Positions 13,695 to 21,893 of a stretch of DNA of 26,837 bases are shown piece by piece (positions within the stretch are counted from its first letter, which is position 1; the number at the start of each line of letters is the position of its first letter). The position numbers and the translations under genes are program-made. The notes under the pieces are model-generated. The model had not been told where the DNA came from. It saw only the letters and a list, made by a program, of their open reading frames with translations, and ran no database searches. This DNA comes from CAZVKN01 sp964627035 (GTDB lineage Bacteria > Electryoneota > AABM5-125-24 > Hatepunaeales > Hatepunaeaceae), in NCBI GenBank assembly GCA_964627035.1, contig CAZVKN010000039.1, positions 1 to 26,837 on the forward strand, in the 5' to 3' direction.

Positions 13695-15440
13695 ATGATA
13701 ACCGCAATGACTAATTATCATAAGCCACTATATTTGACCATTTTTATCGGTCTGTCACTATTGCTTCTATTTTTGACATGGACTAACGGGATTGCATCAG
13801 AGGACCAAAGCCACAGTGACAAATCGGGTGCATCGGTTTATGATGATCAGCATAAGATCATTTCAGAGTCGAATCAGAATGAGCACGGTTCAGATGGGCA
13901 TGGCAATTCAGACCATGAATGCGGCAGCAATTTCCACAAGCGATATGATGAGATGTCCCGCAATCTTCCGCTGTGGTCAAGCCTTCCGTTTATTGGAGTT
14001 CTGCTTTCAATTGCTCTGTTTCCACAGTTTCCTTCTCTGAGTCACGTCTGGCACAAGTACTACCCACAGATCACAGTTGGCTGGGCGATTCTTTTTGCAA
14101 TTCCTTTTTTATTCATTTTCAAGTCGCTGGCTCTGTTCTCGATTTTAGAGATCTACCTGCTGGACTATATTCCGTTCATTGTTCTTCTGTGGGGATTATA
14201 TACGGTGACCAGTGGGATGATCACACAGGGTGACTGGCCCGGAACTCCGGCACGGAATACCATTCTACTGGCAGCCGGTGCTATCATGGCACCGATTATG
14301 GGCACTACCGGAGCTTCGATGTTGATGATTCGACCGATTTTGGGCGCAAATAAATTCCGAAAAAAAGGACGACGACATATTATAATCTTTTTTATTTTTA
14401 TTGTGTCAAATATAGGAGGTTCGCTAACTCCACTCGGTGATCCTCCCCTATTTCTCGGATTCTTACATGGAGTTCCGTTCTTTTGGACATTTAATCTCGT
14501 CTTCCCGTTTCTAACCTCAACTGTGATTCTCCTCGCTGCATTTTACATGATAGACAAGCTCTACTTTTACAAGCGAGAGATGCAAAACCCTGAAAGCGTC
14601 AGTCTGCTTGAAACAGCAATTGAGAATGCCAAGAAGGGTCCGGTTCGGCTGGGAGGACTGCCAAATCTGCTGACATTCACCGGTATCATCATGCTTGTTA
14701 TCTTTTCCGGTACGGTTAAATTAGATGATTTGTGCATCATGGGAGTTCATTTACCACTGCAGAATGTCATACGCGACTGTGGTATAATCCTGATGGGTGT
14801 GCTTTCATATTTCTTTATCACTCATAAGAAGATCTTCGAACTTAACAAATTCACATGGTTCCCGATCAAAGAGGTGGGATGGCTGTTCTTCGGTATCTTT
14901 ATGACCATCATTCCAATGCTGGCGATGCTTAGTGCCGGAACCGACGGGGCTATGGGATTCATCGTCAGACAGGTTAAAGACCCGGTTCACTATCTGTGGA
15001 TAACCGGATTGCTTTCCAGTTTCCTCGACAATGCTCCGACATATCTGACCTTCTTCCAGTTGTCTCTCGGAAGACTCGGCATTTCGGAGGATATAATCGG
15101 TGCGATATTGAATAATGTTATTGAGCATCCGATGGCAGAGCAACTGTTTGTAAATCTGAAAGCGATCTCAATCGGTGCTGTATTCTTCGGGGCATTGACC
15201 TACATCGGTAATGCACCAAACTTTATGGTTCGATCAATTGCCAAAGATCGAGGTGTACACATGCCGGAGTTTTTCGCCTACATGAAGTGGTCATTCTGTC
15301 TGCTTATGCCGGTGTTTACAATCATTACGTTCATTTATTTCATGGATTCGTTGCTGTTAGGGTTGATGGGGATTCCTGTATATTTCGTCGCTATCATAAT
15401 CTTCTTACGGATTAAGAAGGAATCAAAGTCGCAAATTTGA
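13695..15440 (+). CDS. nhaD: NhaD-type sodium:proton antiporter with His-rich N-terminal loop
   Basis: 581 residues from ATG 13695; ATG 13707 is an alternative. After an N-terminal hydrophobic segment (LYLTIFIGLSLLLLFLTW) comes a polar loop of about 50 residues rich in His, Asp and Gly (DQSHSDKSG, NEHGSDGHGNSDHECG), then a body of about 11-12 membrane segments of the ion-transporter superfamily. Diagnostic NhaD-like blocks are SNIGGSLTPLGDPPLFLGFL and SSFLDNAPTYLTFFQLSLG, which carry the paired Asp and Pro residues of the discontinuous helices. It exchanges Na+ or Li+ for H+ across the inner membrane. Its position after complex I subunits fits ion-gradient management. The loop is absent from shorter NhaD proteins and probably faces the periplasm. 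Confidence 0.9.
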   Translation: MITAMTNYHKPLYLTIFIGLSLLLLFLTWTNGIASEDQSHSDKSGASVYDDQHKIISESNQNEHGSDGHGNSDHECGSNFHKRYDEMSRNLPLWSSLPFIGVLLSIALFPQFPSLSHVWHKYYPQITVGWAILFAIPFLFIFKSLALFSILEIYLLDYIPFIVLLWGLYTVTSGMITQGDWPGTPARNTILLAAGAIMAPIMGTTGASMLMIRPILGANKFRKKGRRHIIIFFIFIVSNIGGSLTPLGDPPLFLGFLHGVPFFWTFNLVFPFLTSTVILLAAFYMIDKLYFYKREMQNPESVSLLETAIENAKKGPVRLGGLPNLLTFTGIIMLVIFSGTVKLDDLCIMGVHLPLQNVIRDCGIILMGVLSYFFITHKKIFELNKFTWFPIKEVGWLFFGIFMTIIPMLAMLSAGTDGAMGFIVRQVKDPVHYLWITGLLSSFLDNAPTYLTFFQLSLGRLGISEDIIGAILNNVIEHPMAEQLFVNLKAISIGAVFFGALTYIGNAPNFMVRSIAKDRGVHMPEFFAYMKWSFCLLMPVFTIITFIYFMDSLLLGLMGIPVYFVAIIIFLRIKKESKSQI

Positions 15441-15486
15441 TGAGAATTGTTTATATTGAATCTATGAATAAACAGTGGAGTAGAAG

Positions 15487-15560
15487 ATGGAAACACTCGA
15501 AGTAAAAACTTCCTGAACGGCTAAACGCTTTATAGAAGCTATATCTCGTTGGAAGGACTG
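15487..15560 (+). pseudogene. remnant of a small RHH/ParD-like antitoxin gene
   Basis: A good GGAG (15477-15480) precedes ATG 15487, and the frame reads METLEVKTS-stop. Removing one A and adding one base a little later restores METLEVKLPERLNALIEAISRWK, the N-terminal strand and first helix of ribbon-helix-helix antitoxins (the M.tleVklPerl..lIea pattern). The rest of the gene is gone; a dispersed repeat starts within 30 bases. Read as a frameshifted, truncated relic of an antitoxin gene. The family call rests on about 20 residues. Confidence 0.45.
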
Positions 15561-15583
15561 ACATTCCTGTCCGTCTTACACAG

Positions 15584-15644
15584 GTTATTCTGAGCGAAGC
15601 GAAGAATCTCTCCCGAGAGACTCTTCACTGTGTTCAGAGTGACA
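15584..15644. repeat. dispersed inverted repeat (TTCTGAGCGAAGCGAAGAATCT type)
   Basis: The left arm TTCTGAGCGAAGCGAAGAATCT pairs imperfectly with the right arm AGACTCTTCACTGTGTTCAGAG, with CTCCCGAGAG forming the apex hairpin. It lies downstream of nhaD in the convergent gap before the minus-strand MFS gene, where it could act as a bidirectional terminator, though T tracts are lacking. Confidence 0.7.
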
Positions 15645-15660
15645 TCCCCTTCTCACTTTC

Positions 15661-16836
15661 TTACCTTCTCACTTCGTTACTAGGCACCTTGATTTGCAGG
15701 CAGACAAAGTATCCCGCCAGCGCAATTGAACCCGCCAGCACAAACACCCAGCGGTAGCCGTAAGCCTCCCAGATATAACCGGATAGGATCGGCAGCGACA
15801 TCGCTACTACATGATCAATGGTGATCCCCATCGAGATGGTCGGGGTGATGTCCGACGGGGCGTCAGCGATCTTCTTCAGGTAAGTCGTCCGCGCCACCCT
15901 CAGCGCAAACAGCACCGAGTCAAAGATATACGCTGAGTAAAGTAGCCACAGGTCATAAGGTTTAGGTAGGATGTCCGACGCAAACGCATAACAGATGCAG
16001 ATCATCAGCAAAAGCAGCTCATCAGCGGAGAGGATGAATCGCTCACCGAGACGATCTATTATCTCACCCAATAAAGGGCGAAACACAACTCCCAATGTCG
16101 CAGCGATGAAGTACAGCAGTGCGATGGTGGAGACTTCGACTCCATAGATAGATACCAGAACCCATCCACCGAAAGCGAGGAAAATCTGCTTGCGGATACC
16201 GAACAGTGCGCTGATCGCATAAAAGATGCGGTACTTCTTCTTAAGCACAATCCTGCGGGCAGGAGGGTCTCCTTTTCCCACATTCAGTTTGATGTAAAAT
16301 AGTCCGGCGATCAATCCGAAGGATGCAGCGACGGCAAAAAACAGCCCGTAATCATCACCGATTAATTTAGCCAACAGGAACACGATACCGACGCCGATGA
16401 TCGTGCCGAGGTTCCGCGCACCTCCGAACTGCCCCAGCCTGCGTCCCTCGCTGCCGTCATGCGCAAGTTTTAATCCGATTACCCCCTCTACGGCAAAGAT
16501 CATGTGATCGCCGAGCGACCAGACTATGATCCAAACTACCAGTAGCGTGATTCCGGGTGAGAAGTATCCGAGCCCAACTGCGCCGAGTGCGGTGAACAAC
16601 ATCGCCATCGCTGCCATCTGAGTTTCGCGCAGCAAAGCCAGCAGAGCACCAGTCACAAAGATGATCAAAAAGCCGGGCAGCTCTCGCGGAAATTCCAGCC
16701 ATCCACGGACTTCAGCACCAAGATTATGGATATCCGACAGATAGTTATTTAGTATAGCAATAAAAATGCCGCCTGCAGCTCCAAAAAAGAGCGTTGCGGT
16801 CAGCGCTTTTTTCAATTCACGACGGTGTGGGCTCAT
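15661..16836 (-). CDS. MFS transporter
   Basis: The only minus-strand gene: 391 residues from ATG at 16836 (MSPHRRELKKALTATLFFGAAGG), with about 11-12 hydrophobic helices. Major facilitator hallmarks: RLGQFGGARNLGTIIGVGIVFLLAKL in the N-terminal half, a charged central loop (KGDPPARRIVLKKKYRI), and RPLLGEIIDRLGERF, the G-x3-D-R-x-G-x-R motif between the first two helices of the C-terminal half. It sits in the inner membrane and exchanges or exports a small solute; the substrate cannot be told. It is divergent from priA and convergent with nhaD. No ribosome-binding site is evident. Confidence 0.85.
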   Translation of the reverse strand: MSPHRRELKKALTATLFFGAAGGIFIAILNNYLSDIHNLGAEVRGWLEFPRELPGFLIIFVTGALLALLRETQMAAMAMLFTALGAVGLGYFSPGITLLVVWIIVWSLGDHMIFAVEGVIGLKLAHDGSEGRRLGQFGGARNLGTIIGVGIVFLLAKLIGDDYGLFFAVAASFGLIAGLFYIKLNVGKGDPPARRIVLKKKYRIFYAISALFGIRKQIFLAFGGWVLVSIYGVEVSTIALLYFIAATLGVVFRPLLGEIIDRLGERFILSADELLLLMICICYAFASDILPKPYDLWLLYSAYIFDSVLFALRVARTTYLKKIADAPSDITPTISMGITIDHVVAMSLPILSGYIWEAYGYRWVFVLAGSIALAGYFVCLQIKVPSNEVRR

Positions 16837-16965
16837 TTATGTCAACGCCGGTTATTTCAATTTAATGCAATATACGGTCGGGCAGGCAGGTGAGCAAATG
16901 ACTACCCCACCCACCTGCGTTATCTGCGCATCTGCACGCTGATCGCACGAACTCGGCATGGAGGT

Positions 16966-16980
16966 CGGACTGAAAGTCCG
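16966..16980. repeat. short palindrome CGGACTgaaAGTCCG
   Basis: A perfect 6-bp-arm palindrome in the divergent MFS/priA gap. The same unit occurs at 26731-26747 (GCGGACTTTCAGTCCGC) and, with one mismatch, at 23199-23213. The gap 16837-17074 also holds GCAGGTG/CACCTGC arms (16889-16918) and a CACTCAATCAC stretch (16991-17001). No promoter is clearly readable among these repeats. Confidence 0.7.
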
Positions 16981-17074
16981 CCCCCCTTGTCACTCAATCA
17001 CAAAATCACTTCCTTTCTTCCTCACTTCTTGTTACCTTCTAATCTGTTAGTTTGTAAACTTCTTCATTTATCGC

Positions 17075-19633
17075 TTGAACAGTCTGACAAACCACCGCAG
17101 AGACGTCAACCGAAAGACCAAAGGGAGCCGTCTCGCCGAAGTCCACTTCCTGACTCCGCCATTTAGTTCCCCACTTGCAGGGCAGGGGGGGATTAAGGGG
17201 GGGTATCCTATAACTGGAGGCTACACCTATCAAGTACCCGATCATCTCAACATAGAATCCATCGGCATCAGAGTCCGCGTACCGTTCGGCAGAACTGTCC
17301 GAATAGGATTTATAACCCGTCTGTTTAATGAGCTTGACCAATCACTCAATCACTCAATCACTCAATTACCTAATTACAAAAACATCATCGCTCCGTTTGA
17401 CCTGACTCCGCTGTTATCAGCCGACCTTATGGAATTGACTCGTTGGATGGCTGATTATTATCTGTGTGGTTGGGGTGAGGCTATTGCTGCTGCAATTCCC
17501 ACCGGACTGAAACCGCGACGGAATGTTAAGTATAGGCTTAATCAAGTTGCACTGAATGAGCCGTTAATTGAAAACGAATCCAGTCCTGCCGGTGATCTGT
17601 GGCGAGGGTTGAAACAACAACCGCTCAGTTTAATGCAGATTCAACGGCGGTTTCCGAATGGTAAAGCGCTGTTTCAACGATTTAGGCAAAATAACTGGAT
17701 TGAATCGGTTGAAGTTGAGGTGAAACGATCAGCTACCGTATTTGATACGTTATGGAAATGGACGGATGAGATCAGTTATGAAGAAGCGATAGAGAAACTT
17801 CCATCAAATGCAAAACGGATGAATAGAGCAGTTGAGCTGTTATCGCAATCGAATGGTTCAATAATACAACGAGAGCTATCAAAGATTGAGAAAGGACTCA
17901 ATCCAGCTATGAAATCGCTGATGAAACGAGGCTGGATTGCATCAAAGCATGTACCTCGTGACCGTAGATCTATCGCTCAACTTGGACTTCAGGAAACCGC
18001 ATCTTCACCACCGCAACTCTCCGAAAGACAAACCGAGGTTGTTCAACAGATCCAATCTGCTATTGAATCCGACACTTTCACTCCGTTCCTGTTACACGGG
18101 GTAACCGGAAGCGGTAAAACACTCGTCTATCTCGAAGCTATCGCATCTGCACTCCAAGCTGGTAAGAACGTCATCGTAATGACGCCCGAAATATCATTGA
18201 CACCACAACTGACCGGACGACTATACCGCCGATTCGGCGATAAAGTCATAGTAACCCATAGCGGACTGTCACAAGGTGAACGTCAGGATGCGTGGCGGTT
18301 GATTAGGTCGGGAGTCGGTAAGGTTGTGGTTGGACCGAGATCAACACTGTTTGCGCCGATTGAGAAACTGGGACTCATCATCATAGACGAAGAACACGAC
18401 GACAGCTACAAGCAATCCAATCCAGCACCACGATACAACGGTCGTGATGCGGCAATATATCGCGCTATGAAATGTGATGCGGTGGTTCTGCTTGGATCAG
18501 CGACTCCAAGTGTAACCAGTTATCACAACGGTCTGACCGGACGTTGGCAACTGTTGGAACTGCCGGAACGATACGGAGATGTCAAGCTGCCGGATGTGCG
18601 GGTGATTAAGTGGGGGATCGGTGGTGAAGGGACGATGCTCAGTCCTCCGCTTAAGTCTCGTGTTGAACAGACGCTTGAGAACGGTGAGCAGACCATCTTA
18701 CTGGTTAATCGGCGAGCGTTCTCCAGTTTTATTAAATGTCCTGACTGTGGTGAGGTTGCCATGTGTCCAAACTGTGATATAACCTTGCGTTACCACCGTG
18801 TCGGTCAGAAGCTGGAGTGTCATTATTGCGGTTATGGCGAACGTGTTTATGATCTGTGTCCACATTGTAAGGGTCAACGGTTGCGGTTTAGCGGTATCGG
18901 GACTCAGCGGGTTGAGCGTGAGATGCAACGGCTGTTTCCTGACGCTCGGATTGCGCGGATGGATTGGGATACTACTCGTCGCGCCGGATCGCATCAGGAG
19001 ATACTCTCTCAATTTGCGCGTAAGGAGTACGACATCCTGCTCGGCACTCAGATGGTTGCTAAGGGTCACGATTTTCCGGGTGTTACACTGGTAGGGATAT
19101 TGGCGGCGGACTTTGAATGGATATTGCCGGATTTTCGATCTATTGAGCGTGCATTTAGGTTGTTGGTTCAGGCATCAGGGCGTACCGGTCGTGATGGCAA
19201 AGGTGAGGTTGTGATTCAGTCATTCAGTCCATCGCATCCGATGCTGAGGTGGGTGCAGGCGCATGATTACCGTGCGTTGTACGATTCGGAGGTTACGGCT
19301 CGTGAAATGCTCAAGTATCCACCGTTTGGGCGGTTGGTTATAGTAACGGTACGTGACGAGCATCAGGATAGTGTTATCGCTGCCGCTGAGCATGTGAAGG
19401 ATCAGTTATCTCAAGTGATTCAAACCGGAACTATCCTCGGACCAGCAACGCCTCCGGTTGAACGCGTCGAAGGGCAGTATCGCCGTAAATTGATGATTAA
19501 GTTCCCATCACATGTAAATAGTGCCGTCCGTAAAGATAAGACTACGATTCGCAATGTTGTTAATCAGGCGGTTAAGTTGTATAATAGAAAAAAGGTTAAA
19601 ATTGTGGTGGATGTTGATCCGGTGGAAGGGTAA
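17075..19633 (+). CDS. priA: primosomal protein N' (replication restart helicase PriA)
   Basis: 852 residues, longer than the usual 730-820. PriA recognises stalled forks and loads the replicative helicase. The 3'-end-binding domain is near residues 20-110 (RLAEVHFL, GGYTYQVPDHL, RVRVPFGRTVRIGFI). Walker A HGVTGSGKT is at about 340-348, and DEEHDDSYKQ (DEAH-like box) starts near 438. The zinc-binding region with four CxxC pairs runs from about 555 (CPDC, CPNC, CHYC, CPHC). LGTQMVAKGHDFPGV and ASGRTGRDGKGEV are the late helicase motifs. The start is TTG 17075; an in-frame stop at 17048 and the lack of any ATG force a non-ATG start. Two foreign-looking segments interrupt the N-terminal domain in frame: about residues 28-44 (G-rich palindrome) and 89-99 (CACTCAAT repeats), which explains the extra length. 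Confidence 0.95.
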   Translation: MNSLTNHRRDVNRKTKGSRLAEVHFLTPPFSSPLAGQGGIKGGYPITGGYTYQVPDHLNIESIGIRVRVPFGRTVRIGFITRLFNELDQSLNHSITQLPNYKNIIAPFDLTPLLSADLMELTRWMADYYLCGWGEAIAAAIPTGLKPRRNVKYRLNQVALNEPLIENESSPAGDLWRGLKQQPLSLMQIQRRFPNGKALFQRFRQNNWIESVEVEVKRSATVFDTLWKWTDEISYEEAIEKLPSNAKRMNRAVELLSQSNGSIIQRELSKIEKGLNPAMKSLMKRGWIASKHVPRDRRSIAQLGLQETASSPPQLSERQTEVVQQIQSAIESDTFTPFLLHGVTGSGKTLVYLEAIASALQAGKNVIVMTPEISLTPQLTGRLYRRFGDKVIVTHSGLSQGERQDAWRLIRSGVGKVVVGPRSTLFAPIEKLGLIIIDEEHDDSYKQSNPAPRYNGRDAAIYRAMKCDAVVLLGSATPSVTSYHNGLTGRWQLLELPERYGDVKLPDVRVIKWGIGGEGTMLSPPLKSRVEQTLENGEQTILLVNRRAFSSFIKCPDCGEVAMCPNCDITLRYHRVGQKLECHYCGYGERVYDLCPHCKGQRLRFSGIGTQRVEREMQRLFPDARIARMDWDTTRRAGSHQEILSQFARKEYDILLGTQMVAKGHDFPGVTLVGILAADFEWILPDFRSIERAFRLLVQASGRTGRDGKGEVVIQSFSPSHPMLRWVQAHDYRALYDSEVTAREMLKYPPFGRLVIVTVRDEHQDSVIAAAEHVKDQLSQVIQTGTILGPATPPVERVEGQYRRKLMIKFPSHVNSAVRKDKTTIRNVVNQAVKLYNRKKVKIVVDVDPVEG
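17169..17204. repeat. G-rich palindromic element inside priA, in frame
   Basis: CCCCACTTGCAGG followed by a GCAGGGGGGG-A-TTAAGGGGGGGT block (17182-17204). It is read as SPLAGQGGIKGGY, between HFLTP and ITGGYTYQVP, where PriA homologues run straight through. The 23-base 3' core is identical to 22331-22353 in the acetyltransferase gene except at one base. Confidence 0.85.
17341..17373 (+). repeat. CACTCAAT tandem repeat inside priA, in frame
   Basis: Four tandem CACTCAAT-like units read as SLNHSITQLPNY near PriA residues 91-102. The same unit occurs outside genes at 16991-17001 and 26704-26716, so this is intergenic-type repeat DNA now translated. Confidence 0.7.
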
Positions 19634-19668
19634 AGTGAACGACGATATAAAAAAGGATTAAACAAACA

Positions 19669-20676
19669 GTGGCGATAAACTCAAAAAACAAAAACCTACA
19701 ATCAGCTAAAAGAGCAAAAAAGGACGAGTTCTACACTCAGCTTGTAGATATTGAAAGAGAGTTAAAGCATTACAAAGAACATTTCAAGAACAAAGTCGTC
19801 TATTGCAACTGTGATGATCCTCGTGTAAGCAACTTCTTTCATTATTTCTCCTATAACTTTGAACAACTCGGCTTGAAGAAGTTGATTACTACTTGTTATA
19901 GGAATCAAGATCCGGATCTGTTCAGTCAGCACGATTCAGAAAGCGCAGTCTATCTTGAGTATGAAGGTGATAAGAATGACAACAAGATACCTGATCCAGA
20001 TGAAATTGGTATTGAGCACTTAAAAGGCGACGGTGACTTCAGAAGCCCGGAATGTATTGAACTGCTGAAACAAGCTGATATTGTGGTGACTAATCCTCCG
20101 TTTTCACTGTTCAGGGAGTATGTGGCGCAGTTGATTGAGTATGAAAAGAAGTTTATAATTATTGGAAACATGAATGCGATTACCTATAAAGAGATATTCC
20201 CTCATTTCAAGGATAACAAGATGTGGTTAGGTCCAAGTATTCACAGTGGTGATCGAGAGTTTGGTGTACCAGACGGCTACCCATTAAAAGCAGCAGGTTA
20301 TAGGATTGGAGAAGATGGTAGAAAATATATACGAGTAAAAGGAGTACGCTGGTTCACCAATCTTGACATATCCAAACGTCATGAAGACCTAATCCTTTAC
20401 AAACGCTATAGCTCCGAAGAGTATCAGCAATACGACAACTACGACGCAATAAATGTCAATAAGACAAAGGACATCCCCATGGATTACGACGGCGTGATGG
20501 GTGTGCCGATAACGCTTCTGGATAAGTATAATCCAGAGCAGTTTGAAATCATTGGTCTCATTGCAGGAAACATAAGAGGGCTTGCAGGGATTCCATCTAA
20601 AATAGGTAAAGATGGACCTTATATTAATGGTAAACTAAAATATGGTCGTATCCTAATTCGTAATCGTAGACTATAG
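19669..20676 (+). CDS. adenine-specific DNA methyltransferase, EcoRI family
   Basis: 335 residues, near the 326 of M.EcoRI. It starts at GTG 19669 with AAAAGGA upstream, 35 bases after priA. The EcoRI-methylase family signature is clear: AKKDEFYTQLVDIERELKHY at the N-terminus, VVYCNCDDPRVSNFFHYF, the catalytic tetrad TNPPFSLFREY (NPPF at 142-145), HSGDREFGVP, and RWFTNLDISKRHE. The protein transfers a methyl group from S-adenosylmethionine to adenine N6 in a short DNA site, GAATTC in the type enzyme. Whether this one shares that specificity is not readable. Paired with the DUF262-HNH gene 23 bases downstream, so it is probably the protective half of a restriction-modification unit. Confidence 0.92.
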   Translation: MAINSKNKNLQSAKRAKKDEFYTQLVDIERELKHYKEHFKNKVVYCNCDDPRVSNFFHYFSYNFEQLGLKKLITTCYRNQDPDLFSQHDSESAVYLEYEGDKNDNKIPDPDEIGIEHLKGDGDFRSPECIELLKQADIVVTNPPFSLFREYVAQLIEYEKKFIIIGNMNAITYKEIFPHFKDNKMWLGPSIHSGDREFGVPDGYPLKAAGYRIGEDGRKYIRVKGVRWFTNLDISKRHEDLILYKRYSSEEYQQYDNYDAINVNKTKDIPMDYDGVMGVPITLLDKYNPEQFEIIGLIAGNIRGLAGIPSKIGKDGPYINGKLKYGRILIRNRRL

Positions 20677-20699
20677 TAGAATTAGCACAAGGACAAGAG

Positions 20700-21800
20700 A
20701 TGAACATAGAACTCAAAGAGATCACAGTCAGAGAACTGACGGAAGGGTATCAAGACAACGATCATGACGGTGTTATCGGCTTCGGTGGTAGGCTTGACAT
20801 TCGTCCGCCATATCAGCGTGAGTTCATCTATAAGGACAAGCAGCGAGACGCAGTTATTGACACTATCACCAAAGATTTTCCTTTGAATGTGATGTATTGG
20901 GCAGTACGAGAAGATGGTAACTTTGAAATCATTGACGGACAGCAAAGAACGATTTCAGTTGCACAGTTTGTAACGGGTGACTTCTCCTTCAAGAAGAGAT
21001 ATTTTCACAATCTTCAAGATGATGAACAGGAGCAGATACTGAACTACAAGTTGATGGTCTATCTGTGCAGTGGAACTGACAGCGAGAGATTAGATTGGTT
21101 CAGAACTATCAATATAGCAGGTGAGAAGCTGACAGATCAGGAGTTGAGGAATGCTGTTTATGCCGGTTCGTGGGTGTCTGATGCGAAGCGCTATTTCAGT
21201 AAGAACGGATGTGCTGCGTATGGCTTAGGAGGTAAATATATGAAAGGTACAGCTATACGACAAGACTATCTTGAGACTACGATCAAATGGATCAGTAAGG
21301 ACTTAATAAAAGGAAAGGACAAGATAGAAGACTATATGGGTACTAAACAGAATGAGCCTAATGCTAATGAGCTATGGCTTTACTATCAAAGCGTAATACA
21401 TTGGGTACAAGTCGTTTTTCCGAAGTATAGAAAAGAGATGAAAGGGATTGATTGGGGGTTCTTGTATAACCAATTCAAAGATGAGAAACTTGACAGCGAG
21501 AAGCTGGAAAAAGAGATTACTAAACTGATGATAGATGATGATGTTACCAAGAAGAAAGGTGTTCATCAGTATGTATTAACAAGAGAGGAAAAACATCTCA
21601 ACATCCGAGCGTTCACTGATAACCAAAAGCGTGAAGCATACGAAAGACAAGAAGGCATTTGTTCTGCGTGTGGTGAACATTTTGAGATAGAAGAGATGGA
21701 GGGAGATCATATCATTGCTTGGTGCAAAGGTGGAAAAACTGACGCTGTAAACTGTCAAATGCTGTGTAAGGAAGATAACAGACGTAAATCAGGTAAGTAA
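20700..21800 (+). CDS. DUF262 / HNH endonuclease fusion, putative restriction effector
   Basis: 366 residues from ATG 20700, with AAGGA 8 bases upstream. The N-terminal DUF262 (ParB/Srx-like, GmrS-type) domain has IRPPYQREFIY and the hallmark IDGQQRTISV at about 78-87. The middle is helical (LRNAVYAGSWV, IRQDYLETTIKWI). The C-terminus is an HNH nuclease: CSACGEHF, then EGDHIIAWCKGGKTDAVNCQMLC, with His337, Asn351 and Asn360 and two Cys pairs for zinc. DUF262 proteins such as GmrSD and BrxU couple nucleotide hydrolysis to cutting modified or foreign DNA. Next to an EcoRI-type methylase, it takes the place normally held by the EcoRI endonuclease, which is absent here. Confidence 0.88.
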   Translation: MNIELKEITVRELTEGYQDNDHDGVIGFGGRLDIRPPYQREFIYKDKQRDAVIDTITKDFPLNVMYWAVREDGNFEIIDGQQRTISVAQFVTGDFSFKKRYFHNLQDDEQEQILNYKLMVYLCSGTDSERLDWFRTINIAGEKLTDQELRNAVYAGSWVSDAKRYFSKNGCAAYGLGGKYMKGTAIRQDYLETTIKWISKDLIKGKDKIEDYMGTKQNEPNANELWLYYQSVIHWVQVVFPKYRKEMKGIDWGFLYNQFKDEKLDSEKLEKEITKLMIDDDVTKKKGVHQYVLTREEKHLNIRAFTDNQKREAYERQEGICSACGEHFEIEEMEGDHIIAWCKGGKTDAVNCQMLCKEDNRRKSGK

Positions 21801-21893
21801 AACCAAACAAGAATGAAAATAAGGATATGAGTACAAGTATCCGGTAGATGGCTGAAATAAACCAAGAAACAAGTATACTTTTCAAATGCTAAA

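Noticed and set aside
17341..17373. CACTCAAT units as a CRISPR-like array
   Set aside because: The units are 8 bases with no spacers and are translated within priA.
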